60,946 bases of DNA from Alphaproteobacteria bacterium bin52 (GCA_002238645.1 MPMT01000024.1:1-60946), one strand, 5' to 3'. Positions 24,805-33,870 are shown, counted from the first letter of the stretch. The notes: generated by a model from the letters alone, not told the origin. Numbers and translations are program-made.

Positions 24805-26028
24805 TCAGCGCTCGGGGTTGTGGGCCGTTGGGGCGAAAGCGCCGGGATGCACGATCCGGCGGTGGACGATGTTGACAGCGTGCAGGAAAGACAGTCGGTC
24901 CGGATCCCGGCCGGAGCTGCCCGCGGCCTCATGGATCAGGCAGCGTACGGCGTAGTGGGCCAGCATCAGGCCGTCGAGTTCCTGCAACACGAGCTCCGGG
25001 GTCTTGCTGCGCAGTGGAGCCCCGGGTCCCAGCATGTGGGTCTTGACCTCATCGGAAGCGGTCTCGATCTCCCGGTGTTCGTGGTAGAGCGCGGCGAGCT
25101 CGGCCGCCGGCGCCTGCCCGGGATCAAGCAGCGTGGTGATCAGGGTGAAGGCCTCCTCGCCGCCGAGTATCCGGTAGCACATCACACGCACCGCACGCTG
25201 GCCGCGGAGCCCGCGGCGGTCCCGACCGCGGCCGTTGATGACGCTCGACCAGGATCCGTCGGGGAAGCTCCCGCGCACGGGAAAGGCCTGGTTCGACTTG
25301 ACCCGCCAGAGGAGGTCGGCGCCACGGTCCTGAGCTGCTGACCACAACGGAAAACCGCCATCGTAGCGGTCGGCCAGCATCAGCATGCCAGGCTCAAGAT
25401 GCGGTACCAGCCGTTCCGCCTGCTCCATCTCCGATTCGAACCACGGACCGCCGCACCAGGCCAGCGGCGCCCGGGTGCCGAGTTCCATGAGCACCGACAG
25501 CCGAAGCTTCGGAAGCCCCGCCTGCCCGGACGACGCACCGGGCAAGGCAAAGTGCCGACGGTTCGCCTCCTCGTCCGGCACCGACAGGCTCGACCCGTCG
25601 ATTGCCATCAGACGATGGCCCCGGTACCAGGCGCCCGCCGTCGACGGCGCCGCCAGCGGTCGCACGCAAGCATCGCGCAACGCCGCAAACGGGTGCGGGC
25701 CCAGCCGGCTGCGCGCCCGAGAGATCGATGACTTGCCCGACACCCGCACCAGAAGCTCCGGCGATACCCACCGCAACCCCTCCATCAGACAGCGTAACAC
25801 CTCCCGCGTTGACGCCTGCCGAAACAGCGACATCGCGATCACGTAGTACATCATCGCGTCCGCCGGCAACGCCCGCTGGCGGACACTCTCTCGCCCCGTG
25901 CGGCGAAGAGCCTCCCGGATCGCATCACGCGGAAACACACGTGCAATCGCCGCGACGCCCAGATAGTCCGACAGGCGCATCCCTCCGGGCAGCGAAGCCG
26001 GCGTGCGGGCCATCCCGAAGCCCCACAT
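24805..26028 (-). CDS. IS4-family transposase
   Basis: This 407-residue DDE transposase has an IS4 N-terminal domain (VFPRDAIREALRRTGRESVR), then the catalytic RNase H-like domain with Asp144 (LMAIDGSSLSVPD), Asp220 (MLADRYDGG) and Glu322. The family YREK signature reads YHEHREIETASDEVK: Tyr315, His318, Glu322, Lys329, so the usual Arg is His. The neighbouring Trp of YHERWEIE-type relatives is Arg. The reading frame is intact, but these changes may weaken activity. It lies between a cupin gene and the DJ-1/PfpI gene and is the only full-length IS transposase in the window. Confidence 0.9.
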   Translation of the reverse strand: MWGFGMARTPASLPGGMRLSDYLGVAAIARVFPRDAIREALRRTGRESVRQRALPADAMMYYVIAMSLFRQASTREVLRCLMEGLRWVSPELLVRVSGKSSISRARSRLGPHPFAALRDACVRPLAAPSTAGAWYRGHRLMAIDGSSLSVPDEEANRRHFALPGASSGQAGLPKLRLSVLMELGTRAPLAWCGGPWFESEMEQAERLVPHLEPGMLMLADRYDGGFPLWSAAQDRGADLLWRVKSNQAFPVRGSFPDGSWSSVINGRGRDRRGLRGQRAVRVMCYRILGGEEAFTLITTLLDPGQAPAAELAALYHEHREIETASDEVKTHMLGPGAPLRSKTPELVLQELDGLMLAHYAVRCLIHEAAGSSGRDPDRLSFLHAVNIVHRRIVHPGAFAPTAHNPER

Positions 26029-26146
26029 TCAGTGACACTCACGCCAGGCTATTACACATCTTCATTAATGCAACAATATTGAAAGTAACCGGATCCTTTG
26101 CGCCGGTTCTGCCGGCGGCGCTGACCGGGCGAGACTATGCGCCGAC

Positions 26147-26797
26147 TCAGCCAGAGCCCGGCCGCGCTGCCGAATCCTCGCGGATCACGTCGAGATGCCG
26201 GGCGTTCGCCGCCAGGGCCCGGTCATATTCCATCAGAGCCGCCGTCCTTTCCCGGAGGTCGGTGCCAAAAAACCGCTCCAGAAGATAAAAGGTGAGGTCG
26301 ATGGCCAGGGTCACCCCGCCGCCGGTGACGATACTGCCGGTGTCGATCAGCAGCGCCTCTCTCGGTCTGGCGGCCGGCGCCCGACCAGCCAGCAGGCGCA
26401 ACGGCGCCGTTTCGCCCGGCCCGCTCCTGCGTCGCGTCGTGACCGCGCGGCCATCGGTCAGGCCCGCGGCTGCGAGGATCATCGCGCCGGTACAAACCGA
26501 TACGACGGTGGCGCGCCGGCTCGCCCGTTTGACGAATTCGATCGTCGCCGGGGACCCGGCCTGCCGGATCCATCCGGGTCCGCCTGTAACGATCAGGATA
26601 TCGAAGTCCGGGCAGGTGTCGTAGCCGTAGTCCGCGATTGCCCGCACACCGCCCGCGAGACGCACTTCGCCGGCATTTTCTGCAACGCACACGATCTCGA
26701 TACCGGCCTCGAAGCGGCGTGCCATGGAGAGGACTCCCGCCGTTCCGCCAAGGTCGATCGGCTCGACTTCATCATAGATCAGGATCGCGAAATTCAT
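26147..26797 (-). CDS. DJ-1/PfpI family protein
   Basis: This 216-residue protein has the glutamine amidotransferase-like fold. The nucleophile is Cys102 in VVSVCTGAMILAAAGL, and the acidic partner is likely in IYDEVEPID near the start. Members include glyoxalases, deglycase-like proteins, isonitrile hydratases and the sensor domains of GlxA regulators; this one has no DNA-binding domain. TGGPGWIRQAGSPATIEFVK and SIVTGGGVTLAIDLTFYLLE are typical of the isonitrile hydratase-like branch. It lies 87 bp downstream of the XRE-cupin regulator on the same strand and is probably cotranscribed with it. Confidence 0.88.
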   Translation of the reverse strand: MNFAILIYDEVEPIDLGGTAGVLSMARRFEAGIEIVCVAENAGEVRLAGGVRAIADYGYDTCPDFDILIVTGGPGWIRQAGSPATIEFVKRASRRATVVSVCTGAMILAAAGLTDGRAVTTRRRSGPGETAPLRLLAGRAPAARPREALLIDTGSIVTGGGVTLAIDLTFYLLERFFGTDLRERTAALMEYDRALAANARHLDVIREDSAARPGSG

Positions 26798-26884
26798 GGC
26801 GCAGAACTCTCCGGCGGCGTCTGGGTTGGCATAAGGGTGGGCTGTCCGGGGGCGGGCGATGTGCGATTCATCGGATTTCGGTCG

Positions 26885-27472
26885 TCAAGACTTGGTGTTT
26901 GGCTGAAAGATGACAACCAGGGCCTTTGCCTCGCCGGCGACCGCGCGTCCGCGATGTTCGACGATGGCATCCATATAGATGCAGTCTCCTGGAGACAGAA
27001 TGGCGCTCTTGCCCCCAACCTCGAATTCCACGGTGCCGCTCAGCACAAAGACCATCTCTTCTCCCTCGTGGGAAAAACGGGTGTCGTCGTCAAAGGACTC
27101 GGGAAACGTGAAAACGAAGGGCTCCATCGACTTGGCGATTTTCTTGTAGGCGATGCTCTCGTAGTCGTAGCCAAACGACGTGCCGCCGCGGACGATCCGC
27201 CGTCTCTCCTGCGCCCTCACGATGGAGAAACTGTCATCGTCGTTTTCGATGTCCTCGTCTTTCTGGAAGAAAAACGCGATGTCCGTGTTCAGTGCGCTGG
27301 CGATGCGCGACAGCGTCCCGATCGGCGGCAGCTTTCGCCCGTTTTCGATCTTCGAAAGATAGCCCTTCGTGAAACCCGTTTGCGTGGCGAGGCTCTCCAG
27401 GGTCAGGCCTCTGATTGCACGCAGATCCCTCAGATGCCTGGCGATCAGGTCTTCCAGGTTGGCGTCGCTCAC
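26885..27472 (-). CDS. XRE-family regulator with C-terminal cupin sensor domain
   Basis: This 195-residue repressor-type protein has an HTH_3 domain (residues about 12-66; GLTLESLATQTGFTKGYLSK and IENGRKLPPIGTLSRIA) joined by an acidic linker to a cupin_2 domain (about 110-190; FSHEGEEMVFVLSGTVEFEV, LSPGDCIYMDAIVEHRGRA). Such proteins bind small ligands in the cupin and control nearby catabolic or stress genes, such as PuuR and relatives. It is upstream of the DJ-1/PfpI gene on the same strand. Its promoter carries the GTTTCCT motif also found at the cupin gene promoter about 3 kb away, hinting at a shared regulon. Confidence 0.92.
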   Translation of the reverse strand: MSDANLEDLIARHLRDLRAIRGLTLESLATQTGFTKGYLSKIENGRKLPPIGTLSRIASALNTDIAFFFQKDEDIENDDDSFSIVRAQERRRIVRGGTSFGYDYESIAYKKIAKSMEPFVFTFPESFDDDTRFSHEGEEMVFVLSGTVEFEVGGKSAILSPGDCIYMDAIVEHRGRAVAGEAKALVVIFQPNTKS

Positions 27473-27607
27473 TTCGCTTTACCCCCGTTCGCTGGCCCCG
27501 TCCTTAGGGTCAGATACCAGCGCTATCGTTTGGATGGAACGGCGGTTCGACCGACTCCGGCGTATGCGCGATCAGGCAAGTAAATTCTGTATCCTTTATT
27601 GAGCTAT

Positions 27608-27637
27608 ATATTAGATTCACAGGAAACATTCCGTCAA
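27608..27637 (-). promoter_or_regulatory. Promoter of XRE-cupin regulator operon
   Basis: On the minus strand, -35 TTGACG (27632-27637) is separated by 18 bp from -10 TAATAT (27608-27613). The spacer contains GTTTCC (plus-strand GGAAAC at 27622-27627), similar to the half-sites at the cupin gene promoter. The leader to the ATG is about 125 bp. Confidence 0.5.
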
Positions 27638-27639
27638 CC

Positions 27640-28067
27640 GGCGTCCGGCGGAGCGCCGGAGCGCAATCCGGTCGTTTCGGACCGTAGCCTGCTGCGGCGA
27701 AGTGGATTGCGCTCTCGTTCGGGATGGAGCTTTCGCGAGCCTTCCCGATGGTGTTCCGCCGTGCGTCGGGCGGCCTTCCCGAGACAGGCCGAAGGGCAGG
27801 GTAACGGAGTAACGGGCGTTGCGACCGGTCATCCGGTTTTCAAGGCGCCCCGGTTTTGCCCGCTGGTCCGATTTTCAACAAGGGGCAAGCCGGGACAAGC
27901 CTGCAAGCCGTCGCGCTGAACGGATCGACATTGGAGATCCCTGCTCCCTGGACGACGAAAGCGCAGGCCGAAGCGGCCAGCTTCCTCAGGATTGGAATAC
28001 CCAGGCTGGAACACCTCCGAGGGGCTGACGAACACCTGGTGGAACCAGTGTCCGGCGGTGCCGGTCG
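27640..28067. other. No recognisable gene
   Basis: Between the XRE-cupin promoter and the DUF4338-transposase relic I see no gene. A plus frame around 27856-28060 has a plausible amino acid composition but no family resemblance. It may be the eroded 5' end of the transposase that follows. Confidence 0.35.
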
Positions 28068-29400
28068 TTGCCGGTGGCACCGGCATGGAACGTTCCGTCG
28101 GAGGTCGGTCAGGTCCAGGGTCTCGGACCGGTTGTGGTCTCGGATCCGGCGAACCGTTCGATCTGGCATGGACAGATGGAGCACGAGCATCCGCAGGTCG
28201 CCGGGCCACTGGTCGGCCGGCAGATACGGTATCTGCTGTGGTCCGAACACGGCTGGACCGGCCCGATCGGAACGCCGACGTCGGCCCTGCAGCGTGCGGC
28301 GCGGGGCCGCTGGATCGGTTGGGATGCGGCGACGCGCCTGGACCACCTGCACCGGGCGGTGGGCCTGTCCCGGTTCCTGATCCGTCCGGACGTGCGCTGC
28401 TCGCACCCTGGCGTCGCATGGGCTCGGCCGGCTCCTGCGTCGCCTCGGGGCCGTCATTTGCGCGCGCCATGGCTTCGCGCCATGGCTCATCGAGACCTTC
28501 GTCTCGCCGCCGTTCGATGGCGTCCTTTCCGCGGGCCGGGGGTGGCAACCGGGCGGGGATCAAGGGGTACGACCGGTTCATCGACCAGCCCGACAGGACT
28601 GTGGTGACGCTGTCGGCCACCCTGGCGCCGCATCGTGCCTGCACGCTGGAGCGCATGCGGGCCGAGCCGGTGGTGCTGTGCATCAAGGACGGCACCGACC
28701 TGAACTGTGCATCGCATCCGGACGCCGACATCCTGGTGAGTGGCAGTAAGACCCGCAGGGCGGTCGCTGTGGACGCGTCCGTCACCACAGGCCCGGCGGA
28801 ACCGGTGCTGAAGACCGTCCAGGCAGGTTCGGTCGCCGGCACGATGATCATCGCCGTCGACCGGCTGACCCCTCGGTCCAAGCGAAGCAACCGCCCGGCG
28901 AAGACCGGGTGCGCGGCGCGCAGCGCCACGCTGGTGGTGCGCGGCCAGATGGTGGAACGCGCACCCACGAGCCGTGAGCATCCGGGTGAGTCGCCGACCC
29001 GGCTGCAGGCGGTGATGGTCGAGAAGGAGCGTGCGCCTGCCAATGCAACCCCGATCCGCTGGTCGCTGTTTACCACCCTTCCGGCAGATATCCTGGAAGA
29101 CTGCGGGACCGCGGTCGGGTACCAAGTCTGGCGCTTGCGGATCGAGGACTGGCACCAGATCCTGAAATATCGAGGACTGGCACCGGATCCAGAAGTCCGG
29201 ATGCGAGGTCCAGGTGCTCGAGAACCACTCGGCCCACCGCCTCGCCCGGGCCGTCGCCATCAACCTGGTCACCGCATGGCTCATTTGCCTGGTGACGCTG
29301 CTCGGCCGCGTTCACCCTGAACTGTCACCCGGTATCCTGTTCTCCGAACTCGAGATCAAGGCGCTGAGGGCCTTCGCCGCAAGACGGCGCTGCGCGCTTC
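28068..29400 (+). pseudogene. DUF4338 (DruA-like) plus Tn5-type IS4 transposase, frameshifted relic
   Basis: Four frame segments give one protein in order. (1) 28068-28437: LVGRQIRYLLWSEHGWTGPI, RGRWIGWDAATRLDHLHRAV and GLSRFLIRPDVRCSH, a DUF4338 domain, the fold named for Druantia protein DruA. (2) 28438-28550: HGFAPWLIETFVSPPFDGVL, the end of that domain. (3) About 28551-29200: IKGYDRFIDQPDRTVVTLSA, TLERMRAEPVVLCIKDGTDL (first catalytic Asp region) and WRLRIEDWHQILKYRG (the Glu region). (4) 29214-29400: RLARAVAINLVTAWLICLVT and ILFSELEIKALRAFAARR. Segments 3-4 match the Tn5/IS50-like IS4 transposases. DUF4338 fused to such transposases is a known architecture. At least three frameshifts inactivate it. 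Confidence 0.82.
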
Positions 29401-29731
29401 CCGATACCCCAGCTGCCGCCGCACTGGCGATGCCGCGTTTCAGCGAAGTGATCACCTGTGTCAGGCGACAGTGCTCTGCGCGCGGTTACTGCAGGGATCG
29501 GAAGAGCCGGAACGGTTCATGACCATGCCGCGTATCCCTGCGGTCTGCCCGCGGGCCTGGTCACGTCTCCGGGAAAGGCTCCGCTTCAGGAAACCACGCA
29601 GGTCAGGCTCATGGAAAGGGGGCAGGGGCCCGGCTGTCCGGCCGGGCCGGCGGGAACCGGGCTTTGCGGCCCCCGTGCGACATGGTAGCTCTGTGCGGCA
29701 ACCAGTATGGCGGACCTGCGGGAGCACCGGC
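29401..29731. other. Intergenic, no gene seen
   Basis: This stretch is the decayed tail of the transposase relic and the region upstream of the GST gene. No promoter stands out. Confidence 0.35.
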
Positions 29732-30427
29732 ATGGCGATCACGTTCTATGACCTTGCGGGCGGCGACGGGCGCCGGTTCAGCCCGTTCGGCTGGCGGGTA
29801 CGAATGGCCCTTGCGCACAAGGGCCTCGAGGCCGGGGCCTCGGTTGAACGGGTGACGTTTTCCCAGAAACACAAGCTCGCGTTTTCCGGCCAGGAGCTGG
29901 TTCCGGTGATCGTTGACGAGGGCACCGTGGTTGCGGACAGTTGGGAGATCGCGCTCCACCTCGACCGGGTCCACGGGCGCGAGCCGTCGCTGTTCGCGAC
30001 CACCGGGGTGGCCGCGGCCCGGTTCTTCGCCGCATGGACGGACAGCCAGCTCCACCCCCTGATTGCCCGGTGTGTCGTCTCCGACATTCCCGCCGTGCTC
30101 GATCCGGCCGACCTCGAGTATTTCCGGCGTTCGCGAGAGGCCCGGTTCGGCACCACGCTCGAGGCCATGGCCGAGGGCCGCAACACCGCGCGCGCCGAGC
30201 TCAAGCGTGCGCTCTACCCGTTGCGCAAGAGCGTCGAGGCGGGCGGGTTCCTCGCCGGATCCGGGCCCGGGTATGCTGACTACGCCGCGTTCGGTGCCTT
30301 CATGTGGGCGCGCGGGGTCAGCGGGTTCCGCCTGCTTGACGACGACGATCCGGTCCACGCCTGGCGGGAGCGCATGCTGGATCTGCACGACGCCATGCCG
30401 CGAACCGAACCCGGCTTTTTGGTCTGA
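29732..30427 (+). CDS. Glutathione S-transferase family protein
   Basis: This 231-residue cytosolic GST has an N-terminal thioredoxin-like domain (residues 1-85; RRFSPFGWRVRMALAHKGLE at the catalytic helix, LVPVIVDEGTVVADSWEIA at the glutathione site) and an all-alpha C-terminal domain with GYADYAAFGAFMWARGV. The Ser in FSPFGWR is in the position of the activating residue. It resembles the beta-etherase/LigE-like branch, but the substrate is not evident. The ATG at 29732 begins the fold directly. The in-frame extension to 29471 runs through transposon debris. The next gene starts 12 bp downstream, so the two form an operon. Confidence 0.9.
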   Translation: MAITFYDLAGGDGRRFSPFGWRVRMALAHKGLEAGASVERVTFSQKHKLAFSGQELVPVIVDEGTVVADSWEIALHLDRVHGREPSLFATTGVAAARFFAAWTDSQLHPLIARCVVSDIPAVLDPADLEYFRRSREARFGTTLEAMAEGRNTARAELKRALYPLRKSVEAGGFLAGSGPGYADYAAFGAFMWARGVSGFRLLDDDDPVHAWRERMLDLHDAMPRTEPGFLV

Positions 30428-30439
30428 GGGAGACGGACG

Positions 30440-30988
30440 ATGCCCCGATTGCAGCCCCCTTCACTTGAGCAGATGACGCCGGAGCAGCGCACCGTTCATG
30501 ACGACATCGTCTCAGGTCCGCGCGGACAGCTCCAGGGTCCGCTCGCCGTCTGGCTCACCAGTCCGGAACTTGCCGACAAGGCGCAGCGTCTTGGCCGGTT
30601 CTGCCGGTTCGAGACCTCGCTGCCGCCTCGGCTGTCCGAACTCGCAATCCTGGTTACCGGCCGGTTCTGGGGTGCGGAGTTCGAATGGTGGGCGCACAAG
30701 CGGATCGGGCTCGAGGCCGGTCTCGAGCCGGAACTGGTAGAGGCGGTGCGCCAGCGCCGGGTCCCGGAGTTCGCGGGTGACGACCAGCGCATCGTCTACG
30801 ACGTTGCGGTCCAGCTGCACCGCGACCACCGGATCAGCGACCGGACCTATGCCGAGGCGGTGGAGTTGCTGGGAGAGACCGGTGTTGTCGAGCTCGTCGG
30901 GATCCTCGGCTACTACACCCTGATCTCGATGACGCTGAACGCGTTTCAGGTTCCGCTGCCCGCCGGTGCCGAACCCGAACTCGACTGA
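30440..30988 (+). CDS. Carboxymuconolactone decarboxylase-like protein
   Basis: This 182-residue AhpD/CMD-fold protein has its core helix pair at LPPRLSELAILVTGRFWGA and FEWWAHKRIGLEAGLEPELV. AhpD-type members have CxxC there; this one has no cysteine, so it is not a peroxidase partner and is closer to the decarboxylase or uncharacterised branch with Glu/His in the pocket. GGGAG precedes the ATG. It is probably cotranscribed with the GST gene. Its 3' end overlaps the converging MFS gene by 43 bp. Confidence 0.88.
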   Translation: MPRLQPPSLEQMTPEQRTVHDDIVSGPRGQLQGPLAVWLTSPELADKAQRLGRFCRFETSLPPRLSELAILVTGRFWGAEFEWWAHKRIGLEAGLEPELVEAVRQRRVPEFAGDDQRIVYDVAVQLHRDHRISDRTYAEAVELLGETGVVELVGILGYYTLISMTLNAFQVPLPAGAEPELD

Positions 30989-32535
30989 ACCGACGACAGG
31001 TCGCGCGGTCGCCGCAGCAGGACCATGGTGCTCGCCATGGCCACGGCAAACAGCCCGGCCAGGACCAGGAACCCGTCCTGGAACGCGAGTTCGTTGGCCT
31101 TGAGCACCAAGGTCTCGCGCAGCCAGGCCGTCGAGGCCATGAGGCGCTGGTGTTCCGTTAGCCCGGTTGCGGCAAGCTCGCGCGAGATTGTCCCGATCAT
31201 CTCCATGCCGGTTCCGTTGCCGGCGGTCTGAGACGTCGCGAGTTCGAAACCGTGACCCGCGATCCGGGTGTCGAGGATTAGTGCAAGGATGCTCACGCCG
31301 AGCGAGGCGCCGGTCATGCGGATGAAGTTCAGGGTTCCGGCGGCGTAGGCAACGAGGTCGCGAGGCACCGCGCTCATGGCCGACAGGTTGAGCGGCGGGA
31401 TCACCAGTCCGAGCCCGACACGACCGAAGGCCACCAGCAGCGCCATGGCCCAGAAGTCGGTCAGCATGCCGGCGCTCGCCAGCAGCAGGCACGAGAGCGC
31501 GAAGATGCCGAGGCCGGCCGTGATGGTATGGGTGACGCGGAACCGGCCCGAGAGCACGCCGGCAACCGGGAAGATCACCATCGCGGCCAGTCCGCCAGGC
31601 AGCAGCATCAGTCCGGCCTTGAGTGCAGTGTAGCCCTGGACGGTCTGGACCATCACCGGTACGATGTACAGTGATCCGAACATTCCGGCTCCGAAGATGA
31701 AGGCGACGATCGCCGACGCGACGTAGGTGCGGTAGGCGAACAGCCTGAGCTGCAGCAGCGGCGCCCGGCTGCGGAGTTCACGGATCATGAAGCTGAGCAT
31801 CGCAAGACAGGCTGTGAACAGCAGCAGGAACACGGTGCTGTCGGACCAGCCCTCGCGCTGGCCAAGGGTGATCCCGGTGAGCAGCAGCATCAGCGAGCCG
31901 GTCACCAGGGCAAAACTCGCGAGGTTGAACGGGACCGCCGGTCCGTCGCTGGTGCGGCCCGGCAGGTAGACAGCGGCCATGGCGGCCGCCACCACCATCA
32001 CCGGGACCGGGGCGGCGAACACGAGGCGCCAGTGGGCGATGTCGACGATGAACCCGCCGAGGACCGGGCCGATGGTGGGGCCGAACACGATACCCATTCC
32101 GATCCACCCCATGGCGACGGGCCGCTGCTCCGGCGGGTAGGCCAGAAACACGGTGGTCATGGCGAGCGGCTGGATGAGCCCGGCGCAGAGTCCCTGGGCG
32201 AACCGGGCGAACACCACCCCGGTAAAGGTCGGTGCGTACTGGCCGGCAAAGGCGGTGAGACAGAACAGGGCCAGCGCGGCGATGAAGACGTTGCGGGGTC
32301 CGAAGCTGGTCACCAGCCAAGCGTTGAGCAGCATGCCCGCCGTCATTGCCGACAGGAAGCCGGTCGATATCCAGTGCGCCTGGTCCTGTCCGATTCCGAA
32401 CGCGCCCATGATGTCGGGAATGGCGACGTTGACCATGGTCGACGACATGATCATGGCGATCATCGCCAGCATCGCGGTGACGGAAATACCGATCCTGCTG
32501 GCGATGCGGGGCGGCGTGACTTCGTTCACGGCCAT
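30946..32535 (-). CDS. MFS drug efflux transporter, DHA2 (EmrB/QacA) type
   Basis: This 529-residue inner-membrane protein has about 14 hydrophobic segments, the number expected for DHA2 transporters. Recognisable parts are MVNVAIPDIMGAFGIG (motif D1 in helix 1), WLVTSFGPRNVFIAALALFC (motif A region) and GMGIVFGPTIGPVLGGFIVD (motif C, antiporter signature). It exports a hydrophobic or amphipathic compound in exchange for protons. Its start overlaps the stop of the HlyD-type gene by 10 bp, so the two make an EmrAB-like pair that could span the envelope with a TolC-type channel encoded elsewhere. Confidence 0.93.
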   Translation of the reverse strand: MAVNEVTPPRIASRIGISVTAMLAMIAMIMSSTMVNVAIPDIMGAFGIGQDQAHWISTGFLSAMTAGMLLNAWLVTSFGPRNVFIAALALFCLTAFAGQYAPTFTGVVFARFAQGLCAGLIQPLAMTTVFLAYPPEQRPVAMGWIGMGIVFGPTIGPVLGGFIVDIAHWRLVFAAPVPVMVVAAAMAAVYLPGRTSDGPAVPFNLASFALVTGSLMLLLTGITLGQREGWSDSTVFLLLFTACLAMLSFMIRELRSRAPLLQLRLFAYRTYVASAIVAFIFGAGMFGSLYIVPVMVQTVQGYTALKAGLMLLPGGLAAMVIFPVAGVLSGRFRVTHTITAGLGIFALSCLLLASAGMLTDFWAMALLVAFGRVGLGLVIPPLNLSAMSAVPRDLVAYAAGTLNFIRMTGASLGVSILALILDTRIAGHGFELATSQTAGNGTGMEMIGTISRELAATGLTEHQRLMASTAWLRETLVLKANELAFQDGFLVLAGLFAVAMASTMVLLRRPRDLSSVQSSSGSAPAGSGT

Positions 32536-33674
32536 GTCAGCCAGGGCGCGAGCCGCGCGGCGGTCCCGTCGTCGACATAGATCTCGACCATCATTCCCGG
32601 TTTCAGGCGGGACGATCCGTCCGCAAGGTCGATCCGCACCCGCACCCGCTGTGTGACCTTGGTGAAGGTCCCGGATTCGTTGAGCCGCGGCAACAGCGCG
32701 AATTGGCTGGTCGCCGCGGTCCCGATACGGCCGACCACGCCGGAGAAGGTCTCCTCGGGGTAGGCGTCGACCACGATGCGGGCCGGTTGCCCGAGGGCGA
32801 GCCGCGCGAGCTCGGTTTCCCTGATGTTGGTCTCGATCCAGACGCGTTCGGGGTCATGCATCATCAGCATGCGTTGTCCGCGGACCAGGAACTCGCCCTC
32901 GGCGACGAACACCCTGCCGACCACGCCCGCGGCCGGACTGCGGATGGTCCGGTTGCCAAGCGCGATCCGGTGCAGTCCGATGCGCACCTCGACCTGGGCG
33001 ATGTGCGCATCAAGTTCCTCGGTCTCCGCCTGCTTGACGTCGAGTTCTGCCTGCAGGGCACGGGTTTCGGCCAGATCGGCCCTGGCGGTCGCGGTTGCGG
33101 CTTGCGCACGCTCGAGTTCCTGGCGCCGCTTCAGAAAGTCGGTGCGGGCACGCTCCAGCCGCGACGCCGGAACGGTTCCCGATGCCGCCAGCCGTTCAAT
33201 GCGGCGAAAGTCGCCTTCGGCAAAGCCGAGCTCGTGGACATGGATCCCCTCGTTGGCTTCCGCCTCGGAGAGACGCGCCCGGCCGCTTTCGAGCCTGGCT
33301 TCGATGTTCGCGACGATCACAGCAGCCTCGGCCGCCACCCGTTCGCGCTCGCGCAGCAGGGTGTCACGCTCGGCCGCACTCTCTACCACCAGTGCTCGGG
33401 CAGCCCGCGCATCAAGCCGTGCCAGCACCTGGCCGGCATCAACCCGGTCGCCTTCGCGCACCGGTAGTTCGACGAGCCGGCCGTCCACCTCGCTCGAGAT
33501 CGTGACCAGGTCGGCCATGACCCTGGCGTCGGTCTCGTGCACGTAGAGCACCGCGGTGCGGGCCCACTGCACCGCCCAGGCGGACATGGCACCGAGAAGG
33601 GCAAGGAGCAGGAGGACGCGGACAAACCGGAACAGCCGGCGGCCCCGCGCCGGCTCGATGGTACTTTCGGTCAT
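32526..33674 (-). CDS. HlyD/EmrA-type membrane fusion protein
   Basis: This 382-residue periplasmic adaptor is anchored by one N-terminal helix (about 17-38, VLLLLALLGAMSAWAVQW). A biotinyl-lipoyl-like half-domain (LVTISSEVDGRLVELPVREG), a long coiled-coil hairpin (about 95-225, rich in Glu/Arg/Ala), the second half of the lipoyl domain (IRSPAAGVVGRVFVAEGEFL) and a beta-barrel domain follow. It links the inner-membrane EmrB-like pump to an outer-membrane channel. The ATG at 33674 gives the helix at once; an upstream extension to 33923 overlaps the DUF1192 gene. The gap to that gene is only 13 bp. Confidence 0.92.
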   Translation of the reverse strand: MTESTIEPARGRRLFRFVRVLLLLALLGAMSAWAVQWARTAVLYVHETDARVMADLVTISSEVDGRLVELPVREGDRVDAGQVLARLDARAARALVVESAAERDTLLRERERVAAEAAVIVANIEARLESGRARLSEAEANEGIHVHELGFAEGDFRRIERLAASGTVPASRLERARTDFLKRRQELERAQAATATARADLAETRALQAELDVKQAETEELDAHIAQVEVRIGLHRIALGNRTIRSPAAGVVGRVFVAEGEFLVRGQRMLMMHDPERVWIETNIRETELARLALGQPARIVVDAYPEETFSGVVGRIGTAATSQFALLPRLNESGTFTKVTQRVRVRIDLADGSSRLKPGMMVEIYVDDGTAARLAPWLTWP

Positions 33675-33687
33675 GACGTCCTGTCGC

Positions 33688-33870
33688 TCAGCGCCTGAAC
33701 AGCGCTTCGGCGGCGTCGCCGACGGCCCGCTTGCGCGCGATGACCCCGTGCACGCGGTCGATCTCCTGCTCAAGCTGCGTGATATAGGTTTCGAGCTCCT
33801 CGATGTTCCAGCTGTCGAGGTCTCCGGGCGCGGAGAAGGCGGCCCGCGGTTCGAGTTCTTCCGGATCCAT
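33688..33870 (-). CDS. DUF1192 family small protein
   Basis: This 60-residue acidic/helical protein follows the DUF1192 pattern: an N-terminal ELEPR segment, the LDSWNIEELETYITQLEQEI heptad-like helix and a C-terminal AVGDAAEALFRR. These proteins are confined to alphaproteobacteria and have no established function. The size (about 60) is normal. AAGGGA lies upstream of the ATG at 33870. It heads the emrAB-like operon and is divergent from trcR; DUF1192 is often found near TrcR in related genomes, as far as I recall. A longer in-frame start at 34056 overlaps trcR and was rejected. Confidence 0.85.
   Translation of the reverse strand: MDPEELEPRAAFSAPGDLDSWNIEELETYITQLEQEIDRVHGVIARKRAVGDAAEALFRR

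Noticed and set aside
28068..28437. A Druantia-type anti-phage defence gene
   Set aside because: The DruA-like domain is followed by transposase sequence in shifted frames and no other Druantia genes are present; it is a broken mobile element.
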